From assembly GCA_963851245.1 (NCBI GenBank), contig CAWKOH010000014.1, forward strand, positions 23,813 to 87,812: 64,000 bases of DNA, given 5' to 3'. A model generated the notes under the pieces. The model worked only from the letters and a program-made list of their open reading frames with translations. It did not search any database and had not been told where the DNA came from. Source of the stretch: CAWKOH01 sp963851245. Lineage in GTDB: Bacteria; Actinomycetota; Acidimicrobiia; Acidimicrobiales; Palsa-688. Positions 48,568-58,871 of this stretch are shown in pieces. The translations under genes and the position numbers were made by a program. Each line of letters begins with the position of its first letter. The first letter of the stretch is position 1.

Positions 48568-49656
48568 GTGCTCGACTTGCAGTCAATCCTCGCCCACGTA
48601 ACTGAGGTTGGCGGCTCGGACCTTCACGTTAAAGGCAGCTCTGCCCCGAGGGTGCGGGTCAACGGCGACCTGCGTCCTACCCCCTTCCCTCCCGTCGAGA
48701 GGACCGAGGTGGAGGAATGCCTTCGCGTGATCATGCCCGTCGACCGGATCGAGGAGTTCCACCGTACAGGGGAGGCGGATTTTTCTCTCTCGGTCGACGG
48801 GCTTGGTCGATTCCGGGGTAACGCCTTCCGGCAGCGGGGGACCGCGGCCATGGTGTTGCGCCGGGTGCTCCCGGCAGCCATGTCGGTTCTCGATCTGGGC
48901 CTGCCCCCCATAGTCACACGCCTGGCCGAAGAGAACCGCGGCATGGTGCTGGTCACCGGGCCTACCGGGTCCGGTAAGACCACGACCCTGGCGGCCATGA
49001 TCGACCACATAAACCAGACCCGCTCGGCCAATGTGATCACGATCGAGGACCCTATCGAGATCCTCCATCCCGACAAGCGGTCGATCGTCTGCCAGCGCGA
49101 GATCGGTACCGACACCAGGGACTACGCCCAGGCCATGCGCCGGGTGCTGCGCCAGGACCCCGATGTGATCCTCATCGGCGAGATGCGCGACGTCGAGACC
49201 GTGTCGGCGGCCCTGATGGCGGCCGAGACCGGCCACCTGGTTCTGTCCACCCTGCACACGACCAACGCCACCGAAACCATCAACCGGATCGTCGACTTCT
49301 TTCCCCCCTTCCAGCAGACCCAGATCCGGCTGACGCTGGCCGGCGTCCTCAAGGGCGTAATCAGCCAGCGCCTGGTGCCGCACTCTTCCGGTGAGGGACG
49401 GGTGCCGGCCATCGAAGCCCTGGTCGTGACCGGCCGCATCGCCGACCGCATCATGGATCCCACCGCCAGCCAGGGCGAGTCGATCGAAGAGCTCATCGCC
49501 GACGGCGAATACCACGGTATGCAGACCTTCGACCAGAGCCTGTTCTCGCTGTTCAAGAGCGGCGAGGTCACCCTTCGGGCCGCCCTGGCCGCAGCCACCA
49601 ACCCGCACGACTTCCGGGTGGCGCTGCAGTCGGCCGGTCTCCTTCCCGCTTCCTAG
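48568..49656 (+). CDS. pilT: PilT-type type IV pilus retraction ATPase
   Basis: 362 residues starting LDLQSILAHVTEVGGSDLHV from a GTG. Walker A is VTGPTGSGKTTTLAAMIDHI near residue 140, the Asp box ITIEDPIE, Walker B QDPDVILIGEMRD and the His box TGHLVLSTLHTTNATETINR. PilT hexamers depolymerise pili for twitching. The length matches the family. No pilin or other pilus assembly gene is in the window. It is intact and single, between the terminator and pcnA. Confidence 0.94.
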   Translation: MLDLQSILAHVTEVGGSDLHVKGSSAPRVRVNGDLRPTPFPPVERTEVEECLRVIMPVDRIEEFHRTGEADFSLSVDGLGRFRGNAFRQRGTAAMVLRRVLPAAMSVLDLGLPPIVTRLAEENRGMVLVTGPTGSGKTTTLAAMIDHINQTRSANVITIEDPIEILHPDKRSIVCQREIGTDTRDYAQAMRRVLRQDPDVILIGEMRDVETVSAALMAAETGHLVLSTLHTTNATETINRIVDFFPPFQQTQIRLTLAGVLKGVISQRLVPHSSGEGRVPAIEALVVTGRIADRIMDPTASQGESIEELIADGEYHGMQTFDQSLFSLFKSGEVTLRAALAAATNPHDFRVALQSAGLLPAS

Positions 49657-49709
49657 CGCGGGTTTAACTGCCAAGGCCGGCGGCGCCGCCGCCGGTACTC
49701 TGGACCGCC

Positions 49710-51083
49710 GTGATACCCGACCGGCTACGACCTCTGGTCGCCGAGACGAGCGAGCTCGCGGCGCGTTCTCCAACGCCGGCCACCACCTGTACCTGGTGGG
49801 CGGGGTGGTGCGCGACGTCGTGCTCGGGCGGTCCCACTTCGATCTCGACTTCACGACCGACGCCCGGCCCGACGAGATCGAGGCCCTGGTCTCCGGCTGG
49901 GCCGACGCCGTGTGGACCCAGGGGAAGCGATTCGGCACCATCGGCCTGCGCCACCGGGGCCGCAACATGGAGATCACGACCCACCGGGCCGAGGCCTACA
50001 CCCCCGACAGCCGCAAACCCGAAGTGGTCTTCGCCGACGCCATCGAAGCCGACCTCTCACGGCGCGACTTCACCGTCAACGCCATGGCCCTATCGCTGCC
50101 CGACCTACAGCTCATCGACCCCTTCGAAGGGATCGCGGACCTGGCCGCCTCGCGCCTGCGTACCCCCCTGGCACCGGAGGAGTCCTTCAGTGACGACCCC
50201 CTGCGCATGCTGCGCGCCGCCCGGTTCATCGCCGGCTACGCCCTGACTCCGGACCCGGCCCTGACCGCCGCGGTCACGGCGATGCGGTCCCGGCTGGACA
50301 TCGTCTCGGACGAGAGGGTCCGCGACGAGCTCGACAAGCTGATGGTCGTCGAGCGCCCCGGCGAGGGGTTGTGGTTCCTCGTGCGAACCGGCCTGGCAGA
50401 CGAGTTCCTGCCCGAGCTACCCGCCCTGGCCCTCGAACAGGACCCCATCCACCGGCACAAGGACGTGCTGGCCCACACCATCGCGGTGGTCGAAAACACC
50501 TCGCCCGACCGGATACTGCGGCTGGCCGCCCTGTTCCACGACGTGGGCAAGCCGAAGACCCGGTCTTTCGGGCCGCGGCGGCATGGTGTCCTTCCACCAT
50601 CACGAGGTAGTTGGAGCCCGCATGACCCGCGACCGCATGCGGGCGCTGCGCTACTCGACCGAGGACACCGAGACGGTCAGCCGCCTGGTCGAGCTGCACC
50701 TCCGGTTCCACACCTACCGGATGGGATGGACCGACAGCGCCGTCCGCCGCTACGTGCGTGACGCCGGCCCGCTGCTCGACCGGCTGAACGAGCTGACCCG
50801 TTGCGACTGCACGACCCGCAACGCGGCCAAGGCCCGCGCCCTGGCCCGGCGCATGGACGAGCTGGAGGCCCGCATCGCCGAGCTGCGCGAGCAGGAGGAG
50901 CTGCGCTCCTTGCGCCCCGACCTCGACGGCAATGCCGTGATGGCCCGGCTGGGCATCTCCCCTGGGCGCGACGTGGGCGAGGCGCTCGCGTTCTTGCTGG
51001 AGCTGCGGATCGAGGAGGGGCCCCTGGGGCCCGAGGAGGCGGGCCGGCGGCTGGATGCCTGGTGGGCGTCCCGGGTGCATTAG
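49710..51083 (+). CDS. pcnA: CCA-adding/poly(A) polymerase family nucleotidyltransferase (two frameshifts)
   Basis: About 458 residues from a GTG at 49710, read across breaks near 49770 and 50580. The nucleotidyltransferase signature LYLVGGVVRDVVLGRSHFDL and DFTTDARP, the RRDFTVNAMAL motif, DDPLRMLRAARF, and a C-terminal HD domain (HRHKDVLAHTIAVVENT, LAALFHDVGKPKTR, HHHEVVGARM) are present. It adds or repairs tRNA 3' CCA. The HD domain is usual for actinobacterial members. Its place near DUF6049 is conserved with mycobacteria. Confidence 0.92.
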
Positions 51084-51266
51084 GTGGGGTAACGGGGTCG
51101 GCCGGCGGGCCAGGTCCGGCCGGCGCCGTCCGGCGGGTCGGGTCCGGGGCGGCCCCCGTCCGTGCGGATTCCCCTTTTCGTGTTGATTTTTCGACGCAAA
51201 GCGAGGATTTCTACGCACGCGACGTGATTTCGCGCCAAGACAGAGGGGATCGCCCGAGGAGGGGCT

Positions 51267-52004
51267 CTAGTTGCCCTCCTTGCGGGCCCGGATTATCAGG
51301 GTGCGGGGTACGTGGTTCATGGCGTCACGCCAGAGATGGCCTCGCGGCGCCCCCGGGACGGGTTCAGGCTCGAGGATGAGGTCCACCCGGTAGCTGGCCC
51401 GGTTCAGGCCCATGTACAGCTCGGCAAAGGTGTGGTGATAGCTGATGAAGTCGATCCCGCCCCACTTGAACTCGATGGGGCTGCGGTCGAAGTAGGACCG
51501 CCTCACCAGGAGGGCGGGATCGGCGTCGTCGTCGATCATGGAGTAGGCCGGGTGCATGAGGCTGAAGACCAGGGGAGCGCCCACCTTCAGGACCCGATGG
51601 ACCTGGCGGAACACCCGGTTGAGATCCTCGACGTAGCCGAACGCGTAAGCCGAGAACACCAGGTCGATGGAGTCGGCCCGCAGGAAGGCCAGGTCGGCCA
51701 GGTCGCCCTGGCGCAGCTCCACTTTGACCTCCTCCGCCTCGACGAGCTGCCTGGCGAAGGCCAGCTGGGCGGCCGAGATGTCGACTCCGATGGCCGTGGC
51801 GCCCTGCTTGGCGAAGGCGATGGAGCACTGGGCGCCGCCGCAGCCCAGCTCCAGGACCCGTTTACCCCGCAGGTCGCCCAGAAGCCGCAGCTCGGCCTCG
51901 CTGGCGATGTCCGGGCCGTAGTGGGCCACATCGACCGGGAGCTTGGCGTCCACCTGGTACTCGGCCGAGAAGCGATCCCAGGCTGCCGTTATGTCTATGG
52001 GCAC
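51267..52004 (-). CDS. Class I SAM-dependent methyltransferase
   Basis: 245 residues starting MPIDITAAWDRFSAEYQVDA. SAM motif I is VLELGCGGAQCSIAFAKQGA, then GVDISAAQLAFARQLVEAEE, the motif IV region DSIDLVFSAYAFGYVEDLNR and KVGAPLVFSLMHPAYSMI. The substrate is unknown. The preceding gap 51084-51266 contains no gene. It is notably G+C-rich, then has an A+T-richer patch around 51175-51230. Confidence 0.9.
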   Translation of the reverse strand: MPIDITAAWDRFSAEYQVDAKLPVDVAHYGPDIASEAELRLLGDLRGKRVLELGCGGAQCSIAFAKQGATAIGVDISAAQLAFARQLVEAEEVKVELRQGDLADLAFLRADSIDLVFSAYAFGYVEDLNRVFRQVHRVLKVGAPLVFSLMHPAYSMIDDDADPALLVRRSYFDRSPIEFKWGGIDFISYHHTFAELYMGLNRASYRVDLILEPEPVPGAPRGHLWRDAMNHVPRTLIIRARKEGN

Positions 52005-52109
52005 CCCGTCATCCTGCCGCAGAGCGACCCGGTGGTACAGGATGGGCGCGGGACCGCCGGGCCTCGTTTGGGCCCGGCGGTCAGCAACCCCCTCGGAAAC
52101 CGGGAGCGG

Positions 52110-53181
52110 TTAACCGGCGGCGAACTCCTCGACCAGACGGTGGGCCTCATCGTCGTGGTACTGCACCGGAGGTGACTTCATGAAGTACGCCGACGGCCCG
52201 AGCAACGGTCCGCCGATACCGCGGTCCTCTAGCAATCTTGGCACAGCGAAGCGCGTCGATGATGACGCCCGCCGAGTTAGGGGAGTCCCATACTTCGAGC
52301 TTCAGCTCGATATTCAGTGGCACGTCGCCGAAGTTGCGACCCTCGAGGCGGATGTAGGCCCACTTGCGGTCGTCCAGCCAGGCGACATGGTCGGACGGCC
52401 CGATGTGCACGTCGTCGGCGGCGATGCCATTGTCGAGCTGGCTGGTCACCGACTGGGTCTTGGAGATCTTCTTCGACTCGAGGCGCTCCCGCTCGAGCAT
52501 GTTCTTGAAGTCCATGTTGCCGCCCACGTTCAGCTGGTAGGTGCGGTCGAGCACCAGGCCCCGATCCTCGAACAGGCGGGCCAGGATGCGGTGCACGATG
52601 GTCGCCCCGACCTGGCTCTTGATGTCGTCTCCGACGATCGGGACCCCGGCGTCGGTGAACTTCTGGGCCCACACCGGATCGCTGGCGATGAACACAGGAA
52701 TGGCGTTGACGAAGCCGACCTTGGCGTCCAGGCAGGCCTGGGCGTAGTGCTTCTGGGCCTTCTCGCTGCCGACCGGCAGGTACGACACCAGCACGTCGGC
52801 TCGCGAGCGGCGGAGCTCCTCGGCCACGTCGACGGCCTCGAGCGGCGACTCCTCGATCGTCTGGCGGTAGTACTTACCGAGCCCATCGAGAGTCGGCCCC
52901 CGCTGGACGGTGAGGCCCAGGTCGCCAACCGAGGCAAACCGAATGGTGTTGTTCTGGCTGGCGAAGATGGCCTTGCCGAGGTCGAGGCCGACTTTGGCCG
53001 CATCGACGTCGAAGGCCGCCACGAACTCCACGTCGCGCACGTGGTATCCGCCCAGGGCTACGTGCATCAGACCGGGAACCGTGTCCTGGGGGTCCGCGTC
53101 CCGGTAGTACTCGATTCCCTGGATCAACGAGCTGGCGCAGTTGCCGACGCCCGCTATAGCGACCCGGATCTTGTTGCTCAT
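52110..53181 (-). CDS. ino1: Inositol-3-phosphate synthase (one frameshift near the end)
   Basis: About 357 residues. It cyclises glucose-6-phosphate to myo-inositol-3-phosphate with NAD+, feeding phosphatidylinositol and mycothiol-type thiols. The NAD-binding IRVAIAGVGNCASSLIQGIE, VLVSYLPVGSEKAQKHYAQA, PIVGDDIKSQVGATIVHR and the active-site region LNVGGNMDFKNMLERERLES are visible. A break near 52220 shifts the frame. The true end is RGIGGPLLGPSAYFMKSPPV through FAAG with TAA at 52110-52112. The start overlaps padR as ATGA. Confidence 0.93.
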
Positions 53182-53990
53182 GTGGGGATGTCCTCCTGGG
53201 TTTCAACGGGCCGAAGCCCCGAAAGGGTGGGGCCGGCCCCACCGCTCGACGCGGCGGCCCCGCTTGATGGTGCCGGACCAACCGGCGGTAACTGTCGATC
53301 TGAAGACTGGAGATCTGGGTTCTGGGGATCTGGGTTCTGGGGATCTGGGTTCTGGGGATCTGGGTTCTGGCCAGACGCTGCTGACGCGGCCGCCCCGAGC
53401 GCCCGCTCCGAGGCGATCAGGCGGTCGATCCAGGACAGGTCGTGCTCGGCCGTCTCCCGGTCGTGCTCAATCAGGCTTTGCGTGTAGGCGTCCCGGCCGG
53501 CCTTGAGACGAGATCTGATCTGCACGAGCCGCTCCAACAGGTGGGCCCGGCGGCGCTCCAGCATGCCGAGGCGGGCGTCGGGGGGTAGGTACCGGGCGAA
53601 GGCCAGGCGGAGGTTGAAGAGGCGATCGTCGTCGCTGGACTGGCTTTCCGCCGCCAACAGTTCCTCGAACAGGGCCTGCCCGCGGTTGGTGATCCCGTAC
53701 ACCTTCTTGCCTCGGCTTCCTCGGGCCACGGCCTTGCGGGCCCGGAAGGCGGCCAGCTCACCGCTCAGGGACCCGGTCAGCGGGATGGCCGCCACCGCCG
53801 CGGATTTGGCCTCCACCGCTTTCACCGCGCCCGCAGCCTCGAGGCGGGCCAGAGCCGGGTACAGCGAGCCGAACGAGACGCCGCTGGCGAATCCCAGCGT
53901 GTCGGACAGCCGCTTCTTGAGCTCGTAGCCGTGAAGCTCCTGCTCCTTGAGCAGCCCGAGTATGGCCAGTTCCAGCACTCCTGCCATCAT
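53178..53990 (-). CDS. PadR-family transcriptional regulator
   Basis: 270 residues. The winged helix reads VLELAILGLLKEQELHGYEL, GVSFGSLYPALARLEAAGAV and VYGITNRGQALFEELL. The C-terminal coiled coil (LLERLVQIRSRLKAGRDAYT) mediates dimerisation. The same regulator precedes ino1 in mycobacteria and probably controls it. The C-terminal 70 residues are Pro/Ser-rich and include a fourfold QNPDP repeat not part of the fold. Translation is coupled to ino1 by a 4-nt overlap. Confidence 0.92.
   Translation of the reverse strand: MMAGVLELAILGLLKEQELHGYELKKRLSDTLGFASGVSFGSLYPALARLEAAGAVKAVEAKSAAVAAIPLTGSLSGELAAFRARKAVARGSRGKKVYGITNRGQALFEELLAAESQSSDDDRLFNLRLAFARYLPPDARLGMLERRRAHLLERLVQIRSRLKAGRDAYTQSLIEHDRETAEHDLSWIDRLIASERALGAAASAASGQNPDPQNPDPQNPDPQNPDLQSSDRQLPPVGPAPSSGAAASSGGAGPTLSGLRPVETQEDIPT
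53311..53370. repeat. 15-bp tandem repeat, four copies, in the padR 3' end
   Basis: GGATCTGGGTTCTGG repeats four times (first copy AGATCTGGGTTCTGG), encoding the pentapeptide QNPDP on the minus strand. The high identity between copies points to recent slippage. Confidence 0.9.
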
Positions 53991-53999
53991 AGCAGTCGC

Positions 54000-54022
54000 C
54001 GATGTATCGTGTCGATATATCG
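54000..54022. promoter_or_regulatory. Probable PadR operator: two CGATRTATCG boxes
   Basis: CGATGTATCG (54000-54009) and the perfect palindrome CGATATATCG (54013-54022) lie 3 bp apart and 10 bp upstream of the padR start. Near-palindromes of this kind immediately ahead of a padR gene fit autoregulation. The box could also affect the divergent DUF5318 gene. Confidence 0.6.
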
Positions 54023-54080
54023 AGATGAAGGGTGGCGATTTTTGCCATCTGCCCCTTGACCGCTACGGTCCAGGAGTAGG

Positions 54081-54497
54081 GTGCGGTCCGTGATGAGCTT
54101 GCGGCCAGAGGCGTTGCGGGGGGCCGGTTCGGGCACTCACGTCGCCGGACAGGTGGACTACCGCCTGGCTCGCAACGTGGTCGTAAGCCAGTTCCGCAAG
54201 GGCCGCTTGTCACGGCTCGACGTATGTGACGCCCACCCCGAGTTGCTGCGAGCCGCCTTGAACGTGGGCGACGAGACCCGCGAGGACTGCCCCATCTGCG
54301 AGGAAGCGAAGGTCCGGATCGTCTCGTACGTATTCGGTCGCCGGCTGCCGCCGTCAGGCGTGTGCGTCACGTCGAAGGCCGAGATGGCCAAGCTGGCCCG
54401 TACCGCCAAGGATCTCACCTGTTACGTGGTCGAGGTGTGTCCCGATTGCTCGTGGAACCACCTGGCCCGCAGCTTCGCCATAAGCCGTCGTCGCTAG
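54081..54497 (+). CDS. DUF5318 zinc-ribbon-like protein
   Basis: 138 residues from a GTG at 54081 behind GGAG at 54073-54076; GTG 54090 and ATG 54093 are alternatives. VDYRLARNVVVSQFRKGRLS is followed by CPICEEAKVRIVSYVFG and a C-terminal CYVVEVCPDCSWNHLARSF, giving two CxxC pairs that could bind zinc. It corresponds to the conserved gene next to ponA1 in mycobacteria (DUF5318). The biological role is unknown. Confidence 0.85.
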   Translation: MRSVMSLRPEALRGAGSGTHVAGQVDYRLARNVVVSQFRKGRLSRLDVCDAHPELLRAALNVGDETREDCPICEEAKVRIVSYVFGRRLPPSGVCVTSKAEMAKLARTAKDLTCYVVEVCPDCSWNHLARSFAISRRR

Positions 54498-54515
54498 CCT
54501 GTACCGGCTTTCTCT

Positions 54516-56808
54516 ATGGCTTCCGGCGCCCGACCTCCGTCTTCTTCGACCGCGCCTCGCCGGCGCCCACCGGCCAAGGCCGGCCGTCAGGCTAAGCCGT
54601 CTCCGCGGAGCAGCCGGGGCGGGGCCCCCGGATCTCGCCCGGCGGATTCGGCCCCCCTCGTGGGCGGCCACCTCTGGCGGTGGAGACGGTGGTTGGGCGG
54701 TCTCGTACTCATCGCGGCGGCCTCTCTGACGGCCGGCCTGTACACCCTGTCACGGGTCCCCTTGCCGACGGCCAGGCCCCTGCAGCAGACCACGTTCGTC
54801 TACGACTCGTCCGGCCACGTGCTGGCGTCCTTCTCGGAACAGAACAGGGTCAACGTGTCGCTCTCGCAGGTCCCGCCGATCGTGGTCGACGCGGTGGTCT
54901 CGACCGAGGACCGGCACTTCTTCTCGGAGGGGGCCCTCAACCCGGTCAGCATCGTCCGGGCCGCACTCTCCGACGTCGACCGGCTCAGGCAGCCTGCAGG
55001 GCGCGTCCACCATCACCCAGCAGTACGTCAAGCAGACCTACCTCACCTCCCAACGGAGCCTCACCCGCAAGCTCAAGGAGGCGGCCCTGGCTATCCGGAT
55101 CTCCCGATCGGAGTCCAAGAACCAGATCCTGCAGGGACTACCTGAACACCATCTACTGGGGCCGCGGCGCTTACGGCATTGGGCCGCGGCCGCAGGCCTA
55201 CTTCGGCAAAGACGTCAGCCAGCTCGGGCTGCCCGAAGCGTCGCTGCTGGCCGGGCTGATCCGTGAACCGGAGGTGGCCGACCCGGCCCGCAACCCTCCC
55301 TGGCCCGCCAGAACCAGACCGACACCTTGAAGGCCATGGTCCGCGACAAGAAGATCACCAGAAGCGCAGGCCAAAGCGGTGCAGGCCCTGCCCTTTTCCA
55401 AGTACGTGATCTCACCATCGGGGACTACGGGTGCCGTCGACCTCGAGCTGACGGCGACGCGTACTTCATCTCGGCGGTGCGCCAGGAGCTGTACGCCAAG
55501 TACGGCCGACAGGTGGTTGACGGTGGAGGCCTCCGGGTCACCACCACCCTCGACCCGAGCATGCAGGCGGAGGCATACAACGCCGTATACGGGAATAACG
55601 CGGACGCTCTCAACCCGGCGGCCGGCGAGCCGTCGGGCGCACTGGTTTCGATCGACGACAACGGAGAGGTAAAGGCGCTGGTCGGTGGCCAGGACTACGC
55701 GAGGTCTACCGTCAACCTGGCGCTGGGAACCGCTGGAGGGGGAAGCGGCAGGCAGGCCGGTTCAACCTTCAAGGCGTTCATGCTGGCTTACCTTCTTAAG
55801 CAGGGCTACTCACCCCTGTCGGTGTTCCCGGCCCCTCCAGAGGTCGTGCTGCCCCATGGCAACGCCAACGGCACTCCTTGGGCCGTCACCAACTTCGAGC
55901 ACGAGAGCACGGCGCCGACGATGAGCCTGGTCGACGCCACTGCTGACTCCATAAACACGGTCTACGCGCAGGTCGTTGACCGGTTGGGTGCCGCCAATCT
56001 GGATGCGATCGCCGAGCAGATGGGGATAAAGGCGTCGGAGCTGCCGGCCGCCTACCCTTCGCAGGTGCTCGGCACGGCCGACGTCTCCCCGCTGGAGATG
56101 GCGGCGGCGTACGCCACCTTCGCCGACAACGGCGTCTATCACGCCCCGTTGCTGATAACCCGGGTGACGACGGCGGACGGGACCGCCTTGCCTCTCCCGG
56201 TTCAGCCGGTGAGCCGGGTCGTCTTGACCCCGACAGAGGACGCCCAGGAGACCTATGTGCTGCAACAGGTCGTCCTGCGGGGGACGGGTACCGCGGCCGG
56301 AAACGTGGGCTCGCCGGTGGCCGGCAAGACGGGGACGACCGACAACTCCACTGATGCCTGGTTCATCGGCTACTCCCCGAACCTCACCACCGCGGTGTGG
56401 ATGGGTTACGCATCGGGCTCCAAGCCCATGCTGGACTTCCGGGGCTTCAGCAGCATCCAGGGGGGGACCGTTCCGGCGGAGCTGTGGCACAACTACATGC
56501 AGGCCGTTTTGAGCTCGTATCCGGCCTATCAGGGCCAGTTCCCTGAGGTCTACAGCCTCAACGGCACCACCCTGACGCCTCCGGCTCCGTCGACCCTCGA
56601 GTTCCCTCAAGGTATGGGTACGACAACGACCACCGCACCGTCCACGACCACGACGACCACAACCGTGCCGCGGTCGACCACGACAACCTCTGTCCCCGCG
56701 TCCACCACATCGGTGCCCCGCACCACGCCGAGCACGTCGCCGACTCCGACAAGCACGCCCCCGACCACCAAGCCAACCACGGCCACGACTAGACCGCCGC
56801 CGGGCTAA
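54516..56808 (+). CDS. ponA: Class A penicillin-binding protein (PonA type, frameshifted)
   Basis: About 760 residues with four or five breaks between 54990 and 55440 only. A basic Ser/Arg-rich cytoplasmic start precedes a helix (WLGGLVLIAAASLTAGLYTL). The GT51 glycosyltransferase has STEDRHFFSEGALNP, ASTITQQYVKQTY and YLNTIYWGRGAYGI. The transpeptidase has the SxxK motif QAGSTFKAFML, TADSINTVYAQ and GKTGTTDNSTDAWFIGYS. A long Thr/Pro-rich C-terminal tail follows. It polymerises and cross-links peptidoglycan. The position upstream of rpsF matches mycobacterial ponA1. Confidence 0.92.
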
Positions 56809-56905
56809 CCGTAGGTCCACTTACCGATCCGCCGGTGCGACGGCTAATATTGCCGGCTACCGCCGGCAGCCACGGGGCGCTGGACGGAGCAAGGAGGTTC
56901 GAGCG

Positions 56906-57761
56906 ATGGGGACCAAGCAGACCGCGCCCATGATTCGCGCCGCGCAAGGGCTCGGGGACGCCGGTGGTCATGGTCACCGCCTACGACGCACCGACGGCGC
57001 GGGTCGCGAACGCGGCCGGGGTGGACGTCATCCTCGTAGGTGACTCGGTCGCCATGGTCGTGCTCGGATACGAGGACACGCTGCACGTAACCGTCGACGA
57101 CATGGCCCATCACACTGCCGCGGTGGCTCGCACCAAGCCCGACCCTCTGATTGTGGCGGATCTGCCGTGGATGAGCTACCACACCGGGCCGGCCGAAGCC
57201 GTTCGTAACGCCGCCACCCTGGTCCGGGCCGGGGCGCAAACCGTCAAGCTGGAGGGCGGCCGGAAGCGCCTTCCGGTGATCGAAGCTGTAGTCGATGCCG
57301 AGATCCCGGTCATGGGGCATCTCGGGCTCACACCTCAGTCGTTTCACGCCATGGGCGGCTTCAAGGTCCAGGGGAAGGAGCTCGATTCGGCCAGGGCTTT
57401 GGTGGATGACGCCGTCGCCCTGGCCGAGGCCGGGTGTTTCGCCATCGTGCTGGAGGGCATCCCTGACGTGGTCGCCCAGCTGATCACCGACTCGATCCCG
57501 GTTCCCACGATCGGGATCGGAGCGGGAGTGCACTGCGACGGCCAGGTGCTCGTGTTCCACGACGTCCTCGGTTTCGACGACCGGCGGGCGCCCAAGTTCG
57601 TGCGCCGCTATGCCTCGCTCCAAGCCGATGCCGTCGCCGGGCTGAGCCAGTGGGCCGCCGACGTACGGGGAGGTCGTTTCCCGGGCGAGGAAGAGACCTA
57701 TCACCTGAGCCACGGCCTGGCTGAGGCTCTCGCTCCGAGGCCCGTCCTGGCGTCGAACTGA
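56906..57761 (+). CDS. panB: 3-methyl-2-oxobutanoate hydroxymethyltransferase (one frameshift)
   Basis: About 285 residues. PanB adds a hydroxymethyl group from methylene-tetrahydrofolate to ketoisovalerate, the first pantothenate step. It starts at the ATG 56906 behind AAGGAGG. An inserted base near 56950 shifts the frame, after which VVMVTAYDAPTARVANAAGV, LVGDSVAMVVLGYEDTL, VKLEGG, PVMGHLGLTPQS and TIGIGAGVHCDGQVLVFHD give an unmistakable PanB. It stands alone; no panC or panD is present. The 250-bp gap downstream, to rpsF, holds no further gene and probably includes the ribosomal promoter and leader. Confidence 0.95.
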
Positions 57762-58012
57762 CGCTGGGCCCTCGCCGGCTCCTCGGTCACGACGCTGGGC
57801 CCGCGCGGCCTTACCGTCACACCGGCCAAGGATGGCTGGCATGGAACGCGCCGGATCGCCAATCGCTCCCCTGTGGGCAGGGGCGGTCGCCTGCACCGCT
57901 CCGTATCGTCGGTGTCGAGTACCATGCTCTGTCTTCAACTCGAGACCCTGCTCCGGACGGACCGGAGCCCCGAGCTTCCAGCCCGGGTCCATAGGGAGGT
58001 GGTGAGCCGCCG

Positions 58013-58405
58013 ATGCGGCACTACGAAGTCATGGTCATTCTCGATGCCGGCCTGGAGGAAGACGCCATCCGGGCCGTGGTCGATCGGGCTACGAAGTCCC
58101 TCACGAGCAACGGTGCAACTGTTGGCAAGGTGGACCGGTGGGGGAAGCGCCGCTTCGCCTACGAAGTCGACCATCGGAGCGAGGGTTACTACCTGCTCGT
58201 CAATTTCGAGGCCGAGCCGGTCGCCATATCCGAACTGGACCGGATGCTGGGGCTCGCGGACGAAGTGGTCCGCCACAAGGTGATCCGCCTGCCGGAGAAG
58301 GTCACTGCGGCGGCGGCGTCAGGGGCGGCCAAGGCCCCGAGCGCCACCACCTCGGACAGCGCAGGCGGCACGCCGTCGGAAGCGAACGAGAACGGAGCAG
58401 ATTGA
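58013..58405 (+). CDS. rpsF: 30S ribosomal protein S6
   Basis: 130 residues: MRHYEVMVILDAGLEEDAIR, VDRWGKRRFAYEVDHRSEGY and DEVVRHKVIRLPEK. The C-terminal 30 residues are a Ser/Ala/Thr tail. The start follows GGGAGG. First gene of the rpsF-ssb-rpsR-rplI operon. One base separates it from ssb. Confidence 0.96.
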   Translation: MRHYEVMVILDAGLEEDAIRAVVDRATKSLTSNGATVGKVDRWGKRRFAYEVDHRSEGYYLLVNFEAEPVAISELDRMLGLADEVVRHKVIRLPEKVTAAAASGAAKAPSATTSDSAGGTPSEANENGAD

Positions 58406-58406
58406 G

Positions 58407-58868
58407 ATGTCCAACGGAAACCATGTGAGCATCGTCGGAAACCTGACACGGGACCCCGAACTCAGGTTCACCCCGTCCGGCCAGGCCACAGCGACCTTCG
58501 GGGTCGCCGTCAACCGGCGCTGGCAGAACCGACAGAGTCAGGAGTGGGAGGAGTCCACATCTTTCTTCGATGTGGTCTGCTGGGGTCAGCTTGCTGAGAA
58601 CGCCGCCCAGTCCCTTACCAAGGGCACTCGCATCCTGGTATCAGGCCGGTTGGACCAACGCAGCTGGGAGACACCCGACCACGAGCGGCGCTCCAAGATC
58701 GAGATCACGGCCGACGAGTTGGCCCCCAGCCTGCGGTGGGCCACGGCCAGCGTCACGAAGAACGAGCGCCGGGCTCCCGAGACCGCCGGCGCAGCCTCGT
58801 ATACCAGCCGTCCGGTGACGAACGAGCCTTCAGCCGGCGAGCACTTCTACGACGAGGAGCCCTTCTGA
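58407..58868 (+). CDS. ssb: Single-stranded DNA-binding protein
   Basis: 153 residues with an OB fold (VSIVGNLTRDPELRFTPSGQ, ATFGVAVNRRW, FFDVVCWGQLAENAAQSLTK) and the acidic tip FYDEEPF that binds partner proteins. It coats single-stranded DNA during replication and repair. The Gly-rich linker typical of actinobacterial SSB is very short, so this SSB is compact. Confidence 0.96.
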   Translation: MSNGNHVSIVGNLTRDPELRFTPSGQATATFGVAVNRRWQNRQSQEWEESTSFFDVVCWGQLAENAAQSLTKGTRILVSGRLDQRSWETPDHERRSKIEITADELAPSLRWATASVTKNERRAPETAGAASYTSRPVTNEPSAGEHFYDEEPF

Positions 58869-58871
58869 GCC

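Noticed and set aside
48583..49977. 464-codon antisense frame over pilT
   Set aside because: Mirror of a well-conserved ATPase; no recognisable domains.
50274..51218. Antisense frame over the 3' half of pcnA
   Set aside because: Its translation has no family resemblance, whereas the plus strand encodes the HD domain of pcnA.
52180..53487. 435-codon antisense frame over ino1
   Set aside because: Caused by codon-position G+C bias of ino1; no motifs and no ribosome-binding site.
57762..58012. S6:S18 autoregulatory leader upstream of rpsF
   Set aside because: A leader of suitable length exists, but the CCG-bulge structure could not be convincingly folded by eye.
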